NCBI RefSeq assembly: GCF_024622195.1
Contig: NZ_JANKBI010000008.1
Coordinates: 1 to 64,000 of the forward strand
Direction: 5' to 3'
Length of the DNA stretch: 64,000 nt
From: Murimonas intestini
GTDB taxonomy: Bacteria; Bacillota; Clostridia; Lachnospirales; Lachnospiraceae
The notes below the pieces were generated by a model, which saw nothing but the letters and a program-made list of their open reading frames with translations, did not search any database and was not told where the DNA came from. This document shows, piece after piece, positions 44,328 to 53,400 of the stretch. The position numbers and the translations under genes were made by a program. Numbering within the stretch: position 1 is the first letter of the stretch; every line of letters begins with the position of its first letter.

Positions 44328-46215
44328 AATAGTATCTTACCTCCTGCATCGCTGGTTTCTCTGTCCTGTCCGCAAACACGATCCCATTTCCCGAAAATTC
44401 ATAATCAGAAGGCCTGTCGTCAAAATCACCGCCATAACGCAGAACCCGTCTTCCTGTCACTTCATCCTCCACCCACAGGGCCTGGTCAATAAAATCCCAG
44501 ATAAAGCCTCCTTGATACATCTCATACTTATCAATCAAATCTATGTAGGACTTCAGGCCCCCGAGAGAATTTCCCATATCATGCATATATTCACAGAGGA
44601 TAAATGGTTTCTCGGGGTCCTGGGCAAGGTATTCTTCCGCCTGCCGGGGAGATGCATACATCCTGCTCTCCATATCCGAGATCCTGCCTTCATATTTACG
44701 GTTGTGGAATACTCCCTCATAATGTACAAGCCGTCCATTATCCCGCTGCTTATAATACTTGTTCATACGGGCTATGGCTTCGCCGGCATAAGATTCATTT
44801 CCCAGGGACCAGAACAGTATGGAGGTATGATTCTTCAGAAGTTCAAAATTGCTTTTGGCACGGTCCATGACAGCCCCTGTCCATTTTTCACTGTCTCCCG
44901 GCACATTCCAGGAAGGTTCCACTGCCCCCATCTTCTGCCAGGAGCCATGGGACTCCAGGTTAACCTCTGCCATCACATAGACCCCGGCTTCATCGCACAT
45001 ATAATACCAGGGTATCTGATCAGGATAATGGCATGTCCTGACAGCATTTATATGATTTCTCCTGATACACTCCATATCCCACTTCATCTCATCCGCACCG
45101 ATGCATCTGCCGCCCCCGGCACTCCATTCGTGACGGTTGACACCATTAATGACAAGTCTTTTCCCGTTCAGGCAGATCACCTTATTCTTCAGCTCTACTT
45201 TTCTGAATCCAACCTGATAAGGGATAAACTCTGTCACTTCACCCTTCTCATTATATAAAGTGATGCCCAGCGTATACAGGTATGGCTCCTTATTATCCCA
45301 GGCCTTTACTCCCTTTAGCTCTGTCTGGCCCAGCTTCACCTCAGGCTGTACTTCCATTTCTTTCTCAAGGCACACGCATCCTTCCCTGTCCTTCAGCACA
45401 ATATGAACTTTTGAACCTGCTCCCTCTTTCATGGAGGCGCCGTCTCCTGAGATTTTCATATCCATTGAAAAATATCCGGCTCCCGTATCAGGATCAAGCT
45501 CCGGCTTTGCCCACATATCTTCCAGATGAAGTTCTGGCTTCGCAAACAATGTCACGTTTCTGAATATTCCAAAGAACCGGAAAAAGTCCTGGTCCTCTAA
45601 AAAAGCAGCCGTACTTCTCTTATGTACCTCTACCGCCAGCAGATTGTCCTTCTCGCGTATGTATGGGGTCAGATCAAATTCTGACGGCGTAAAGCTGTCC
45701 TCCGCATACCCCACAAAACTACCGTTGAGCCATACATACATTGCCTGTTCCACGCCCTCAAAGCATATGACTGTCCTCTTGCCTATGAGTCCCTCATCCA
45801 GATCAAACCGGGTCACATAAGAACCTGCAGGATTATAATCATCTTCACTGAACATCCCTGCTCCCATGTGCTGATCATCAGGCACACCTGCCGGCCTGCG
45901 GTACCTGTGTCCCTCCCAGGGATACATTGTGTTGATATAATGGATCTTATCATACCCGGCCAGTTCAATATGACCGGGCACCTGGATCTCATCAAAGCCT
46001 GACCTGTCATATTCTTCCTTATAAAATTCCGCCGGACGGCTTTTTGCATTTTCTGAATACTTAAACTTCCATGTACCATTCAGGCTCTGCGAAAAAGAGC
46101 TCTGCCCTGACTTGTACTCCTGCTCATTTGCAAAAAATCTGTGGTCGCTGTGGGCAGGAAGCTGATTGACCCGGAAAACCTCCGGGTCATCCAGCCATTT
46201 GATATCTGCTTTCAT
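44311..46215 (-). CDS. lacL: Beta-galactosidase large subunit (GH2)
   Basis: A 634-residue protein holding domains 1-3 of LacZ. Acid/base Glu 474 (WSLGNESYAG) and nucleophile Glu 542 (FILCEYMHDMGNS) are present, as are NRHEW (360-364) and the galactose-binding FIWDFIDQAL. The stop in GLYK is natural for LacL, whose usual length is near 630. Together with LacM it cleaves beta-galactosides such as lactose. No signal peptide. A CTTAAA/TTTAAG inverted repeat lies about 30 bases upstream. Confidence 0.95.
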   Translation of the reverse strand: MKADIKWLDDPEVFRVNQLPAHSDHRFFANEQEYKSGQSSFSQSLNGTWKFKYSENAKSRPAEFYKEEYDRSGFDEIQVPGHIELAGYDKIHYINTMYPWEGHRYRRPAGVPDDQHMGAGMFSEDDYNPAGSYVTRFDLDEGLIGKRTVICFEGVEQAMYVWLNGSFVGYAEDSFTPSEFDLTPYIREKDNLLAVEVHKRSTAAFLEDQDFFRFFGIFRNVTLFAKPELHLEDMWAKPELDPDTGAGYFSMDMKISGDGASMKEGAGSKVHIVLKDREGCVCLEKEMEVQPEVKLGQTELKGVKAWDNKEPYLYTLGITLYNEKGEVTEFIPYQVGFRKVELKNKVICLNGKRLVINGVNRHEWSAGGGRCIGADEMKWDMECIRRNHINAVRTCHYPDQIPWYYMCDEAGVYVMAEVNLESHGSWQKMGAVEPSWNVPGDSEKWTGAVMDRAKSNFELLKNHTSILFWSLGNESYAGEAIARMNKYYKQRDNGRLVHYEGVFHNRKYEGRISDMESRMYASPRQAEEYLAQDPEKPFILCEYMHDMGNSLGGLKSYIDLIDKYEMYQGGFIWDFIDQALWVEDEVTGRRVLRYGGDFDDRPSDYEFSGNGIVFADRTEKPAMQEVRYYYGLYK

Positions 46216-46243
46216 CTGTTTCCCTCCTCTTCCTTTTTCAGAA

Positions 46244-46261
46244 CTTAAATATTATTTTAAG
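46244..46261. promoter_or_regulatory. Possible operator upstream of lacL
   Basis: CTTAAA-TATTAT-TTTAAG, an 18-base inverted repeat 29 bases before the lacL start. AT-rich, so chance occurrence is possible. Confidence 0.3.
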
Positions 46262-46289
46262 ATAAACTGATTATAAAATCAACGGAACT

Positions 46290-48350
46290 TTATTTATCTT
46301 CATCCAGTTTTTTAAGAAGCTGAGACATCTCTGAGAAAGGCGGCATACATTTGCTGCCACTGCACAGGTAATACAGTGCACCGTCCTCAGGTATTGGATA
46401 ATCTTCTGTAAATGGAGCCAATCTGCCAAGTTCCTCCTGGTTTTCCCCTTTCTTCACTACAACAGACAGTCCCCGCACTGATTCTGCCAGGTATCCCAAC
46501 TGTTTTATGATATGCTTCCGCTCCTCCCTGCCGCATGCAGATGACAGAGTACATACAAGCTCTTTTGCCGGATATAGGACATTCATCATAGTCAACAGTG
46601 CATAACTGTGCCCGGAAGGATACCCATCCATGGCACCTGCCAGATAATACAGCTGTTTTTCCAGAACTTCCTGCCACTTTATCTCCCCAGTGATCTGGTA
46701 CAGCTGCTGCAGCACCCGGACAGCAGCAGAATTTCCTGAAGGCAAAGCGCCGTCATAAGTCTCTTTTGTCCTCACGATGAGCTGTTCCCCATCACTTGCA
46801 TTTATATAGAATCCTCCGCGTTTCTTGTCAAAGAACTGCCGAATCATAATATCCGTCCAGACAGCTGCCCGTTCCAGATAGCTCACCTGAAAAGTCACCC
46901 TGTACAACTCCAGCAGTGCAAGGACATAACAGGCATAATCATCCAGTTTTCCCTCCCCCACAGCTTCCCCATCCCTGAAGCGTACCAGAAGGCGTCCTTC
47001 CTTTACAAGGAATCTGTTTATAAACGCTTCTGAGCGTACTGCCATATCTATATACCCAGGCTCGCCAAGCACCGCCCCTGCCTTAGCATAAGCAGAGATC
47101 ATCAGGCCATTCCAGGATACCAGTATCTTGTCATCTTTATGCAGCCGTGCCCGCATAATGCGGTAATCATAGAGCTTTTTACTTGTTTCCCTATCCTGGT
47201 CCTCACAGACTTTCTCATAGTCCTCATTTTCCAGCAGATTCGGTATACTCTTTCCTTCAAAATTTCCCCGTACTGTGATTCCGTACCGCCTGCAAAATGC
47301 CTGCCCTTCCTCCTTCCCCAGAACCTTTTCAACTTCTTCCGGAGTAAATACATAGTATTTTCCTTCCACGCCGTCACTGTCCGCATCCTGTCCGCAGTAA
47401 AATCCGCCTTCCGGATCTGTCAATTCTGCTTCCACATAGTCAAAAATCCTTCTGGCTGCGTATTCATACAGTTTTCTTCCTGTCAGGCCAAATGCTTCCA
47501 CATAACTAATGGCAAGCAATGCATTATCATAAAGCATTTTTTCAAAGTGGGGCACCAGCCATCTTTCATCTGTGGAGTATCTGGAAAATCCTCCTCCAAT
47601 ATGGTCAAAGATCCCGCCGCGGTACATCTGTACCAAAGTGGTTTCAGCCATGTCCAATGCTTCCTGCTTCTTCTCTCTCACTCCATATTCAAGCAAAAAC
47701 ATAAGGTTATGAGGTGTGGGAAACTTTGGAGCTTCTCCAAATCCCCCATTCTTTTTATCAAAACTGTCTGCAAACTGCCGGAAAGCCTTATGCACCAGAT
47801 TTTTATCTGGCTTTATTGATACGGCCATTTTCTCCTGTTCATTTAAGTAAGCTTCTATCTGTCCTGCTTTATCAAGAAGTTTTTCTCTGTTCTCCTTCCA
47901 CTGTTCCGCCACTATAGTCAGCAGCTCTTCCAACCCCGCTCTGCCGTATCTGGATTTTGGCGGAAAGTACGTGCCTGCAAAAAACGGCCTGCAGCCGGGT
48001 GTCATGATAATTGTCAGGGGCCACCCGCCCTGGCCATTCATAGCCTGACAGACGGACATATATACTGAATCCACATCCGGCCGTTCCTCCCGGTCTACCT
48101 TCACACTAATAAATTCCCTGTTCAAAAGCCCGGCTATTTCCTGATTCTCGAATGATTCCCGCTCCATCACATGACACCAGTGACATGTACTATATCCGAT
48201 GGAAAGAAAAACAGGCTTATTTTCCACCCTGGCTTTCTCAAACGCTTCCTTGCCCCAGGGATGCCATTGCACAGGGTTATATGCATGCTGCTGCAGATAA
48301 GGTGATTTTTCATTAATCAGCCGATTAGGTATCTTTTTTTGATTATCCAT
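46290..48350 (-). CDS. DUF255 thioredoxin-domain protein (YyaL / SSP411 family)
   Basis: A 686-residue protein: N-terminal thioredoxin-like domain with SIGYSTCHWCHVMERESFEN (CHWC redox motif) and KVDREERPDVDSVY, followed by an alpha/alpha-barrel of six-hairpin type (GGFYCGQDADSDGVEGKYY, LVSWNGLMISAYAKAGAVL). The start MDNQKKIPNRLINEKSPYLQQHAYNPVQW is near-universal. Physiological role is unknown; the barrel resembles sugar epimerases/glucanases. Its 5' leader holds a possible attenuator. Confidence 0.93.
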   Translation of the reverse strand: MDNQKKIPNRLINEKSPYLQQHAYNPVQWHPWGKEAFEKARVENKPVFLSIGYSTCHWCHVMERESFENQEIAGLLNREFISVKVDREERPDVDSVYMSVCQAMNGQGGWPLTIIMTPGCRPFFAGTYFPPKSRYGRAGLEELLTIVAEQWKENREKLLDKAGQIEAYLNEQEKMAVSIKPDKNLVHKAFRQFADSFDKKNGGFGEAPKFPTPHNLMFLLEYGVREKKQEALDMAETTLVQMYRGGIFDHIGGGFSRYSTDERWLVPHFEKMLYDNALLAISYVEAFGLTGRKLYEYAARRIFDYVEAELTDPEGGFYCGQDADSDGVEGKYYVFTPEEVEKVLGKEEGQAFCRRYGITVRGNFEGKSIPNLLENEDYEKVCEDQDRETSKKLYDYRIMRARLHKDDKILVSWNGLMISAYAKAGAVLGEPGYIDMAVRSEAFINRFLVKEGRLLVRFRDGEAVGEGKLDDYACYVLALLELYRVTFQVSYLERAAVWTDIMIRQFFDKKRGGFYINASDGEQLIVRTKETYDGALPSGNSAAVRVLQQLYQITGEIKWQEVLEKQLYYLAGAMDGYPSGHSYALLTMMNVLYPAKELVCTLSSACGREERKHIIKQLGYLAESVRGLSVVVKKGENQEELGRLAPFTEDYPIPEDGALYYLCSGSKCMPPFSEMSQLLKKLDEDK

Positions 48351-48406
48351 AGAATATCCTCTTTCTAAAAAGAGGACATATTTGCAGCAGCAAACACATC
48401 CTCTTT
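48351..48406 (-). promoter_or_regulatory. Possible attenuator with Shine-Dalgarno sequestration ahead of DUF255 gene
   Basis: On the minus strand the segment AAAGAGGA occurs at 48406-48399 and again as the RBS region at about 48364-48357, and TCCTCTTT (48376-48369) lies between. Pairing of the first two gives a terminator-like hairpin ending in TTTTT; pairing of the last two (loop TTAG) would hide the RBS. Confidence 0.5.
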
Positions 48407-48607
48407 GAATTATTTTGGTTTTCTTATTACTTTAATATTTTCACCTTTTCTGTATTTTATTATACTTCCTGATTCATCCTTCACCTGCCCCCATCCGGCA
48501 TGGTTTCGAGAAAAGCGGCATCACATGAATATACATATCAGCGGCTTGGGCACCAAAGATAAGTGTTATATTGGCTTACAAGGTGCATTGTTAAAAAAAT
48601 ACTTAGT

Positions 48608-49035
48608 AGTTCTATACGTACTTCCGTACAGGAAGTGACGCAATCAACTCCCTATTCTACAAGGCCAATGGGAAATTTCAATCCACACTTCCACACAGGA
48701 AGTGACTCAGTCTGGACAAAATCCAGACGAGTCCGACCAATTTCAATCCCCACTTCCACACAGGAAGTGACTTAAGGCAGTACATGCTGAGAGCATTAAT
48801 GCCACGATTTCAATCCACACTTCCACACAGGAAGTGACAGCTTGTATATATGTGTTATAAGTAATACATGATATTTCAATCCACACTTCCACACAGGAAG
48901 TGACCTCTGTCAGTTCTGATATGATCGGTGCCAGGACAATTTCAATCCACACTTCCACACAGGAAGTGACTGCGGAGGACACCGTGGTATTTATGATGCG
49001 GTGATTTCAATCCACACTTCCACACAGGAAGTGAC
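48608..49035 (-). CRISPR. CRISPR array, 7 repeats and 6 spacers, type III-like repeat
   Basis: Repeats are 32 bp, begin ATTTCAATCC and end GGAAGTGAC on the plus strand, at 48675, 48740, 48807, 48873, 48939 and 49004 (starts), plus a degenerate copy at 48608-48639. Spacers are 35, 33, 35, 34, 34 and 33 bases. CACTTCC/GGAAGTG forms a hairpin. On the minus strand each repeat ends GGATTGAAAT, giving an 8-base ATTGAAAT crRNA tag of type III style, so transcription is leftward, in line with the cas genes. The degenerate repeat, with seven changes mostly outside the stem, is at the far (old) end. The 48740 copy has one A-to-C change. Confidence 0.97.
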
Positions 49036-49169
49036 AGCAAATATATACAATATTCTTCTATAAAAATTGTACCTTTCTTCTAAATTCTATCCTCTTTTCT
49101 CTCAAAATGCAACTATTTCTTAAAATATATTCAATTCTTTTGACCTAGTTCCAGGTTTTTATACTTTGT
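49036..49169 (-). promoter_or_regulatory. CRISPR leader region
   Basis: The 134-base AT-rich interval between the first repeat and the cas operon hairpin. It is upstream of the array in the inferred transcription direction. No exact promoter could be assigned. Confidence 0.5.
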
Positions 49170-49220
49170 TCAGGTGCGAATCTCTCGGCAAATCTATGTT
49201 TACTCCATATTCGCACCTGA
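49170..49220. terminator. Hairpin after the last cas gene
   Basis: Arms of 12 perfect bases (49170-49181, 49209-49220; TCAGGTGCGAAT / ATTCGCACCTGA) four bases beyond the stop of the last cas gene. The minus-strand tail is A-rich rather than T-rich, so termination is uncertain; it may be a processing or stability element. Confidence 0.5.
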
Positions 49221-49223
49221 CAT

Positions 49224-51284
49224 TTATTTTTCTTTTTCTATGAGTCTATACAATGCTTTCTTTCGACTTAATCTGTTATTTGCATCATCTTCTGCAGCAG
49301 GTAAAATTTTTGAGAAATTTGGCTTGAAGTTGTCTTTTCCTTTATTCAGGCGGAACCACTGATGCGAGGCAGCTGCATTATTCTCTCCCTGGCTTTTGAC
49401 AGTCTTGTCCTCTCCTATAGGATAATTAACATTTTCCGGTCTTTTTTCCCAATTAGCCATTATTTTCAAAGCTTTGGGAATTTCTTCACTAAATTGCCCA
49501 GATGACTTAAAGAAGTTTTCAAAATCTAATTTATTATCCTTCCCTATCGTCTTTATTTTCCAACACCCGTTGTCTTCGTTAATTTCCCGGATATTGAGTT
49601 TATCAACTATAATCTGCGCACTGCCAAATCCCAGCGGCTTACCTCTTCCTATTTTGTGAGCGCACTCAGGGCTGCCAAAGTCAAGCGCCCATTTCAACTG
49701 TTCTAACTGTTTTTTATTTAATTGTTCAAAGTACACGCAAAACTGAAACAACGGCTGTGAGTCTCGTTCGGTATCGGGTTTCATCGGGCGTATCCTCTGC
49801 TGCATAGCGTTTACTTTATTGTCTGTAAAAGCGTCCATATTCACATCTTTATGCCAATAATATTTCCGCCCCCGCAGTTTGGGCTGCGCTCTCCCCAAAG
49901 CCATTCTCGATACGTTAAACTTTTCTTTTCTCTCTTCTCTTTTATATTGATATTTATAATCATAAGTCCAATATCCCTGCTTATCTTTTCCACCAGTCTC
50001 TTCATACTCTTTATAGGGAGACTCTGTATAAAACTCAACTGCACTCGGACGGGGCTCAGCTAACTCAGGCAGGACAATGGGGTCTTCAAACAGAAAACTG
50101 CTATTTTTTACAGGTTTTATTAACATAGCGTCCGTAAACCTGACCTTCGAGCCATACGCATATGTCCCTGGCTTCTCTGCTTTTTCCATCATGCCAAATA
50201 TCTGACATGCGGAACACAGTTTTTCACTATTACAAGGCTGGTACTCTCCATTACTCTTCAGGAGGCTGCCTACGGTTTTCAGAAATGTCTCCCTTCCTAT
50301 ACATGCCGGGCATAAATAAATACGACCTACTGAGTCTTTCGAATAGTATACAAGAATCCGTGTCCCATCTTTTGGTACTTCAAATTCTTCATACCACTTT
50401 TCATCTTGAACCTTACAATTTTTTGTACTGTCCCTATATTCTTTCAATATCTTTTTCAAAAGTTCTATATCCTCATTGCGAACTCTTATCAGCTTTTGTC
50501 CCCCCGATTCCCAAAAAACAGACTCATATTTTTTTCCGTCTATGTATTCTCCTTTGTGAAGATACCCTTCTCTATACACGTAGTTTTCTTTACCTTTTGT
50601 TTTCCTTCTCCCATTAATCAATCCATAATCATAAACTACGCCTTTGTTATCAATATATACCCAAATCTTCTGTCCTTCTTGCCAAGTGTCATACTCTTTT
50701 CTGGTTACTAATTTTCCTTTAGCCTTTCCCCTGCTCTGCTCCTCTTTTTGCTCCACAAGAAGTTTTACTTTATTACATGATTTTAAACGCCACCCGCGCT
50801 CTTTACAATCCCAGTATAAGATTCCTGGATTTTTAACCTCTCCACATCTTCTGGATATATCCCTGTTTTCATCTACTGATGACATACATCCGTTAAATGC
50901 TGCCTCAAATACACTCCTGACAGCGCCTCTGATCTCACTGCCTGGAATCACCGGATTACAGGGCGGTGCGGGCGGGTCACTAATATACGGCTGTTCTTCT
51001 GACAAGTCATCATATGAGAAAAAATCATATCCGCTGTATTTCTTATTTTCCTGCTTTCCCTTTTCCCATTCTTTCTGTGTTAACAGCCTGACGGATGAAG
51101 ATGTATTTGGAATAAATAGTGGAGTCAGCAGCTTCACTCTGCATTCAAAATAGCCTGTAAAAGCATCTTGATCATTCGTTTTAGGAATATCACGCCTACA
51201 TTCTTCTCCCAAAGGAATAAAATTATAAGGATTTACAAATCTAGCTGTAGTATCTGTATCTATATATGTATATGTCTTATCCAT
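49224..51284 (-). CDS. Large Cas7-like RAMP, TIGR03986 type (Cas7-insertion subunit)
   Basis: A 686-residue backbone subunit of the type III-D effector. The N terminus RFVNPYNFIPLG is a hallmark of the TIGR03986 CRISPR-associated RAMP family. NPVIPGSEIRGAVRSVFEA (110-128) is the RAMP glycine/serine motif; CPACIGRETF and CSACQIFGM are zinc-like cysteine pairs; IGRGKPLGFGSAQI near the C terminus is the glycine-rich loop. The central 130-330 region is an insertion relative to Csm3-size Cas7 (about 250 residues). It starts 3 bases after csx19 ends. It would line the crRNA 3' part and contact target RNA. Confidence 0.88.
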   Translation of the reverse strand: MDKTYTYIDTDTTARFVNPYNFIPLGEECRRDIPKTNDQDAFTGYFECRVKLLTPLFIPNTSSSVRLLTQKEWEKGKQENKKYSGYDFFSYDDLSEEQPYISDPPAPPCNPVIPGSEIRGAVRSVFEAAFNGCMSSVDENRDISRRCGEVKNPGILYWDCKERGWRLKSCNKVKLLVEQKEEQSRGKAKGKLVTRKEYDTWQEGQKIWVYIDNKGVVYDYGLINGRRKTKGKENYVYREGYLHKGEYIDGKKYESVFWESGGQKLIRVRNEDIELLKKILKEYRDSTKNCKVQDEKWYEEFEVPKDGTRILVYYSKDSVGRIYLCPACIGRETFLKTVGSLLKSNGEYQPCNSEKLCSACQIFGMMEKAEKPGTYAYGSKVRFTDAMLIKPVKNSSFLFEDPIVLPELAEPRPSAVEFYTESPYKEYEETGGKDKQGYWTYDYKYQYKREERKEKFNVSRMALGRAQPKLRGRKYYWHKDVNMDAFTDNKVNAMQQRIRPMKPDTERDSQPLFQFCVYFEQLNKKQLEQLKWALDFGSPECAHKIGRGKPLGFGSAQIIVDKLNIREINEDNGCWKIKTIGKDNKLDFENFFKSSGQFSEEIPKALKIMANWEKRPENVNYPIGEDKTVKSQGENNAAASHQWFRLNKGKDNFKPNFSKILPAAEDDANNRLSRKKALYRLIEKEK

Positions 51285-51287
51285 TTT

Positions 51288-51950
51288 TTACTGCCCTCCT
51301 TCCCTGGCTTCCTCTTTCCAATAGTCAAATCCCACCATACGCATATCCACTTGATAAACTAGTTCCTGATGATTCCATGTTGGGATACGCATAAACTTTC
51401 TTACCAAAAGGGCAGCTTCCTGCTGTACTCCTAAATTGATTGGAACCCATATTTTTGTTCCTCTGTCAGAAGTTAACAGACTCCATTGTTTTGAGTTTAT
51501 CTTTTCTGAAATTTGAGCTTTCCCCCAAAGTTTCTGCTGTTCATCGATAATGTATTCTTCCGGATTTACATTACTATTATTATATTCTGGAATACAGCCT
51601 CGAAATCTACCAGCCCATCCCCCTTTTAACGGTACGAGACGCAGTTCTCCGTTTACATCAAAAACCCGGAGTTCCTTCAGATATTCCCACTCCAATGGTA
51701 CATATTCCTTCTGACCGCCCATATAAATAAAAAAACTGCTATCTTTATAGATCCCAAACCCAACTGTAAAATCTAACACTGTATAAACCCAGGGCGTAGT
51801 CTTTCCAAAATATTTTTTTACAAGTTCATGTACTTCATCAAGCGAACTTTTGTTAAATTCTTCATACACTTCAACAGTATTATATTTTACACCTTTATCA
51901 TTATGTTCTGTTTCTTCACATACTGGGACTATTTTATTCTCCTGCTGCAT
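51288..51950 (-). CDS. csx19: Type III-D CRISPR protein Csx19
   Basis: A 220-residue accessory subunit. LKELRVFDVNGELRLVPLKGGWAGRFR, DEQQKLWGKAQI, KQWSLLTSDRGTKIWVPI and the closing YQVDMRMVGFDYW follow the Csx19 (TIGR03984) pattern. I chose the ATG at 51950 (GGGGGAG five bases upstream), which overlaps the previous gene by 17 bases; the open frame back to 52148 lies inside that gene. In the studied III-D variant complex Csx19 binds the crRNA-target side of the backbone; here that role is inferred. Confidence 0.82.
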   Translation of the reverse strand: MQQENKIVPVCEETEHNDKGVKYNTVEVYEEFNKSSLDEVHELVKKYFGKTTPWVYTVLDFTVGFGIYKDSSFFIYMGGQKEYVPLEWEYLKELRVFDVNGELRLVPLKGGWAGRFRGCIPEYNNSNVNPEEYIIDEQQKLWGKAQISEKINSKQWSLLTSDRGTKIWVPINLGVQQEAALLVRKFMRIPTWNHQELVYQVDMRMVGFDYWKEEAREGGQ

Positions 51951-53400
51951 ATTCTCCCCCCTTACACCACGAAGCTGCCATCTGCATATATTCTTGTGTC
52001 GTTTTCTCATCCAATGCATTCCCATCCAGCAAAATATCTGAATCCTTCTCATCAGGCCTGCAGAATATCCCCCTTCCAACTGCTGTCTCTCCGCCAATCG
52101 ACAATATTCCCGCCTGCAAATCCTTAATGCTCCATAAGAGCATTCCACAGATTACTTTACTGCTGGGATCACTTATATTGCCGTATATATTGCTTTCTTT
52201 ATCCTTATCTTTTTTCCACCGGATGCGAAGTAAAGCTGTTCCACCTGCCCATGGTACTTCTTCAAAAAGAGCACCTTTTATTGTCCCCCCTGTAAACCGG
52301 TCTATCGAATTCCTGGTTATCGGTAAACTATGACCGCCATTCACCAATACCTCCTCAAATATAACCCTTGACGATACCAGCTTTTCAACCCTTTTTTTCT
52401 CCTCCGTCCATGTTCCAAAAAAAGGTTCCAGCCTTTTTTGTGCTTCTTCCCAACTATGCAGATGTGCAATACCGTTTACAATCTTGGCAATATGGCTGCG
52501 AAATGCCCCCGCAAAACTGCTGCCTGGTATCACTGCCTGCTCTCCCTTTCCGCTTACTGTCAGCTGCCCGTAGTCCGGAACATCCTCAGCTTTTCCAAAG
52601 GTCTCGCTGTAAGTTCTTACCAACAGTGTATTAGGAATCCTCAGCGGTACTTCCAAAACATGTTCTGCCCGAAAATTTTTCGTTTCTTCCTCATTCATTT
52701 TGAAATCTATAAATTCTGCCTGTTCAAATGCATGCTCATGATCCCAGTGCCAGTCCAGCCAGGCCAAATATTCATCTTTTACTTCCATATTGAATTTTTT
52801 GACCCTGACTTCTTCTATTTCCAGCTTTCCAAATCCCCTGTTGCTCTTTGCACCTATTCTTAACTCTCCTGCTGCAAATCCCTGCGCCCATCTCCGTATC
52901 CATGTCTGTTCCGTATTCCACACTTTCTGAATGTCTTTATTTTCAGCCATACAGGCTTTACGCTCAATGATCTCCAGCCTCATTCGAAATTTTGCACCTC
53001 GTTCGATAATCTGCATCTCATACTTTGATTTATGCCGCGGCGTCTTCTTTTCTTCTAGTTTAACTCCATCCCGGATAGACATTTTTACTTTTTCTAAAAA
53101 TGTATCATAACAAAATATCCTGCTTTGCCTGTCACTTTCTGAACCTGGATCTACATCATCTGGTGCGCCAAAAAGCTGATCCGATTCTCTTCCCAACCCC
53201 AGTTTCTTACTGTATGCACGCAGCGAACCAGCTATGGCGCTTCCCGGTATAAAAGGGGCCCCCCATGCGCTCAATATTACATCCGCATCAGTTTCTCCCT
53301 GCTCCCCGGAACCAACTGACAATGGAGAGCCGAGACATCCTGTTATTTCTATACACATCCGTCCGCATATTTTATTAGATTTTTCTGCGCTGTCATTCAT
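51934..53400 (-). CDS. Cas7-Cas7 tandem fusion (Cas7-2x), Csm3-like
   Basis: A 488-residue protein of two Cas7-type RAMP domains. Domain 1 (about 1-210): TDADVILSAWGAPFIPGSAIAGSLRAY with Asp 38/40 ahead of the IPGS motif, and glycine-rich ELRIGAKSNRGFGKL (179-193). Domain 2 (about 245-488): EDVPDYGQLTVSGKGEQAVIPGSSFAGAFR with Asp 276, and SIGGETAVGRGIF. An acidic residue before IPGS is where Csm3 keeps its RNA-cutting Asp, so both domains may cut target RNA. Overlaps the upstream Cas7-Cas5-Cas11 gene by 8 bases. Confidence 0.88.
   Translation of the reverse strand: MNDSAEKSNKICGRMCIEITGCLGSPLSVGSGEQGETDADVILSAWGAPFIPGSAIAGSLRAYSKKLGLGRESDQLFGAPDDVDPGSESDRQSRIFCYDTFLEKVKMSIRDGVKLEEKKTPRHKSKYEMQIIERGAKFRMRLEIIERKACMAENKDIQKVWNTEQTWIRRWAQGFAAGELRIGAKSNRGFGKLEIEEVRVKKFNMEVKDEYLAWLDWHWDHEHAFEQAEFIDFKMNEEETKNFRAEHVLEVPLRIPNTLLVRTYSETFGKAEDVPDYGQLTVSGKGEQAVIPGSSFAGAFRSHIAKIVNGIAHLHSWEEAQKRLEPFFGTWTEEKKRVEKLVSSRVIFEEVLVNGGHSLPITRNSIDRFTGGTIKGALFEEVPWAGGTALLRIRWKKDKDKESNIYGNISDPSSKVICGMLLWSIKDLQAGILSIGGETAVGRGIFCRPDEKDSDILLDGNALDEKTTQEYMQMAASWCKGGEYAAGE

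Noticed and set aside
48743..48982. 79-residue open frame with repeated CVEVWIEI units
   Set aside because: It is the CRISPR array read in a frame; the repeats are DNA repeats, not protein repeats.
51951..52148. N-terminal extension of csx19
   Set aside because: It lies entirely within the Cas7-2x coding sequence, is rich in Arg/Cys and unlike the family; the ATG at 51950 has a strong RBS.
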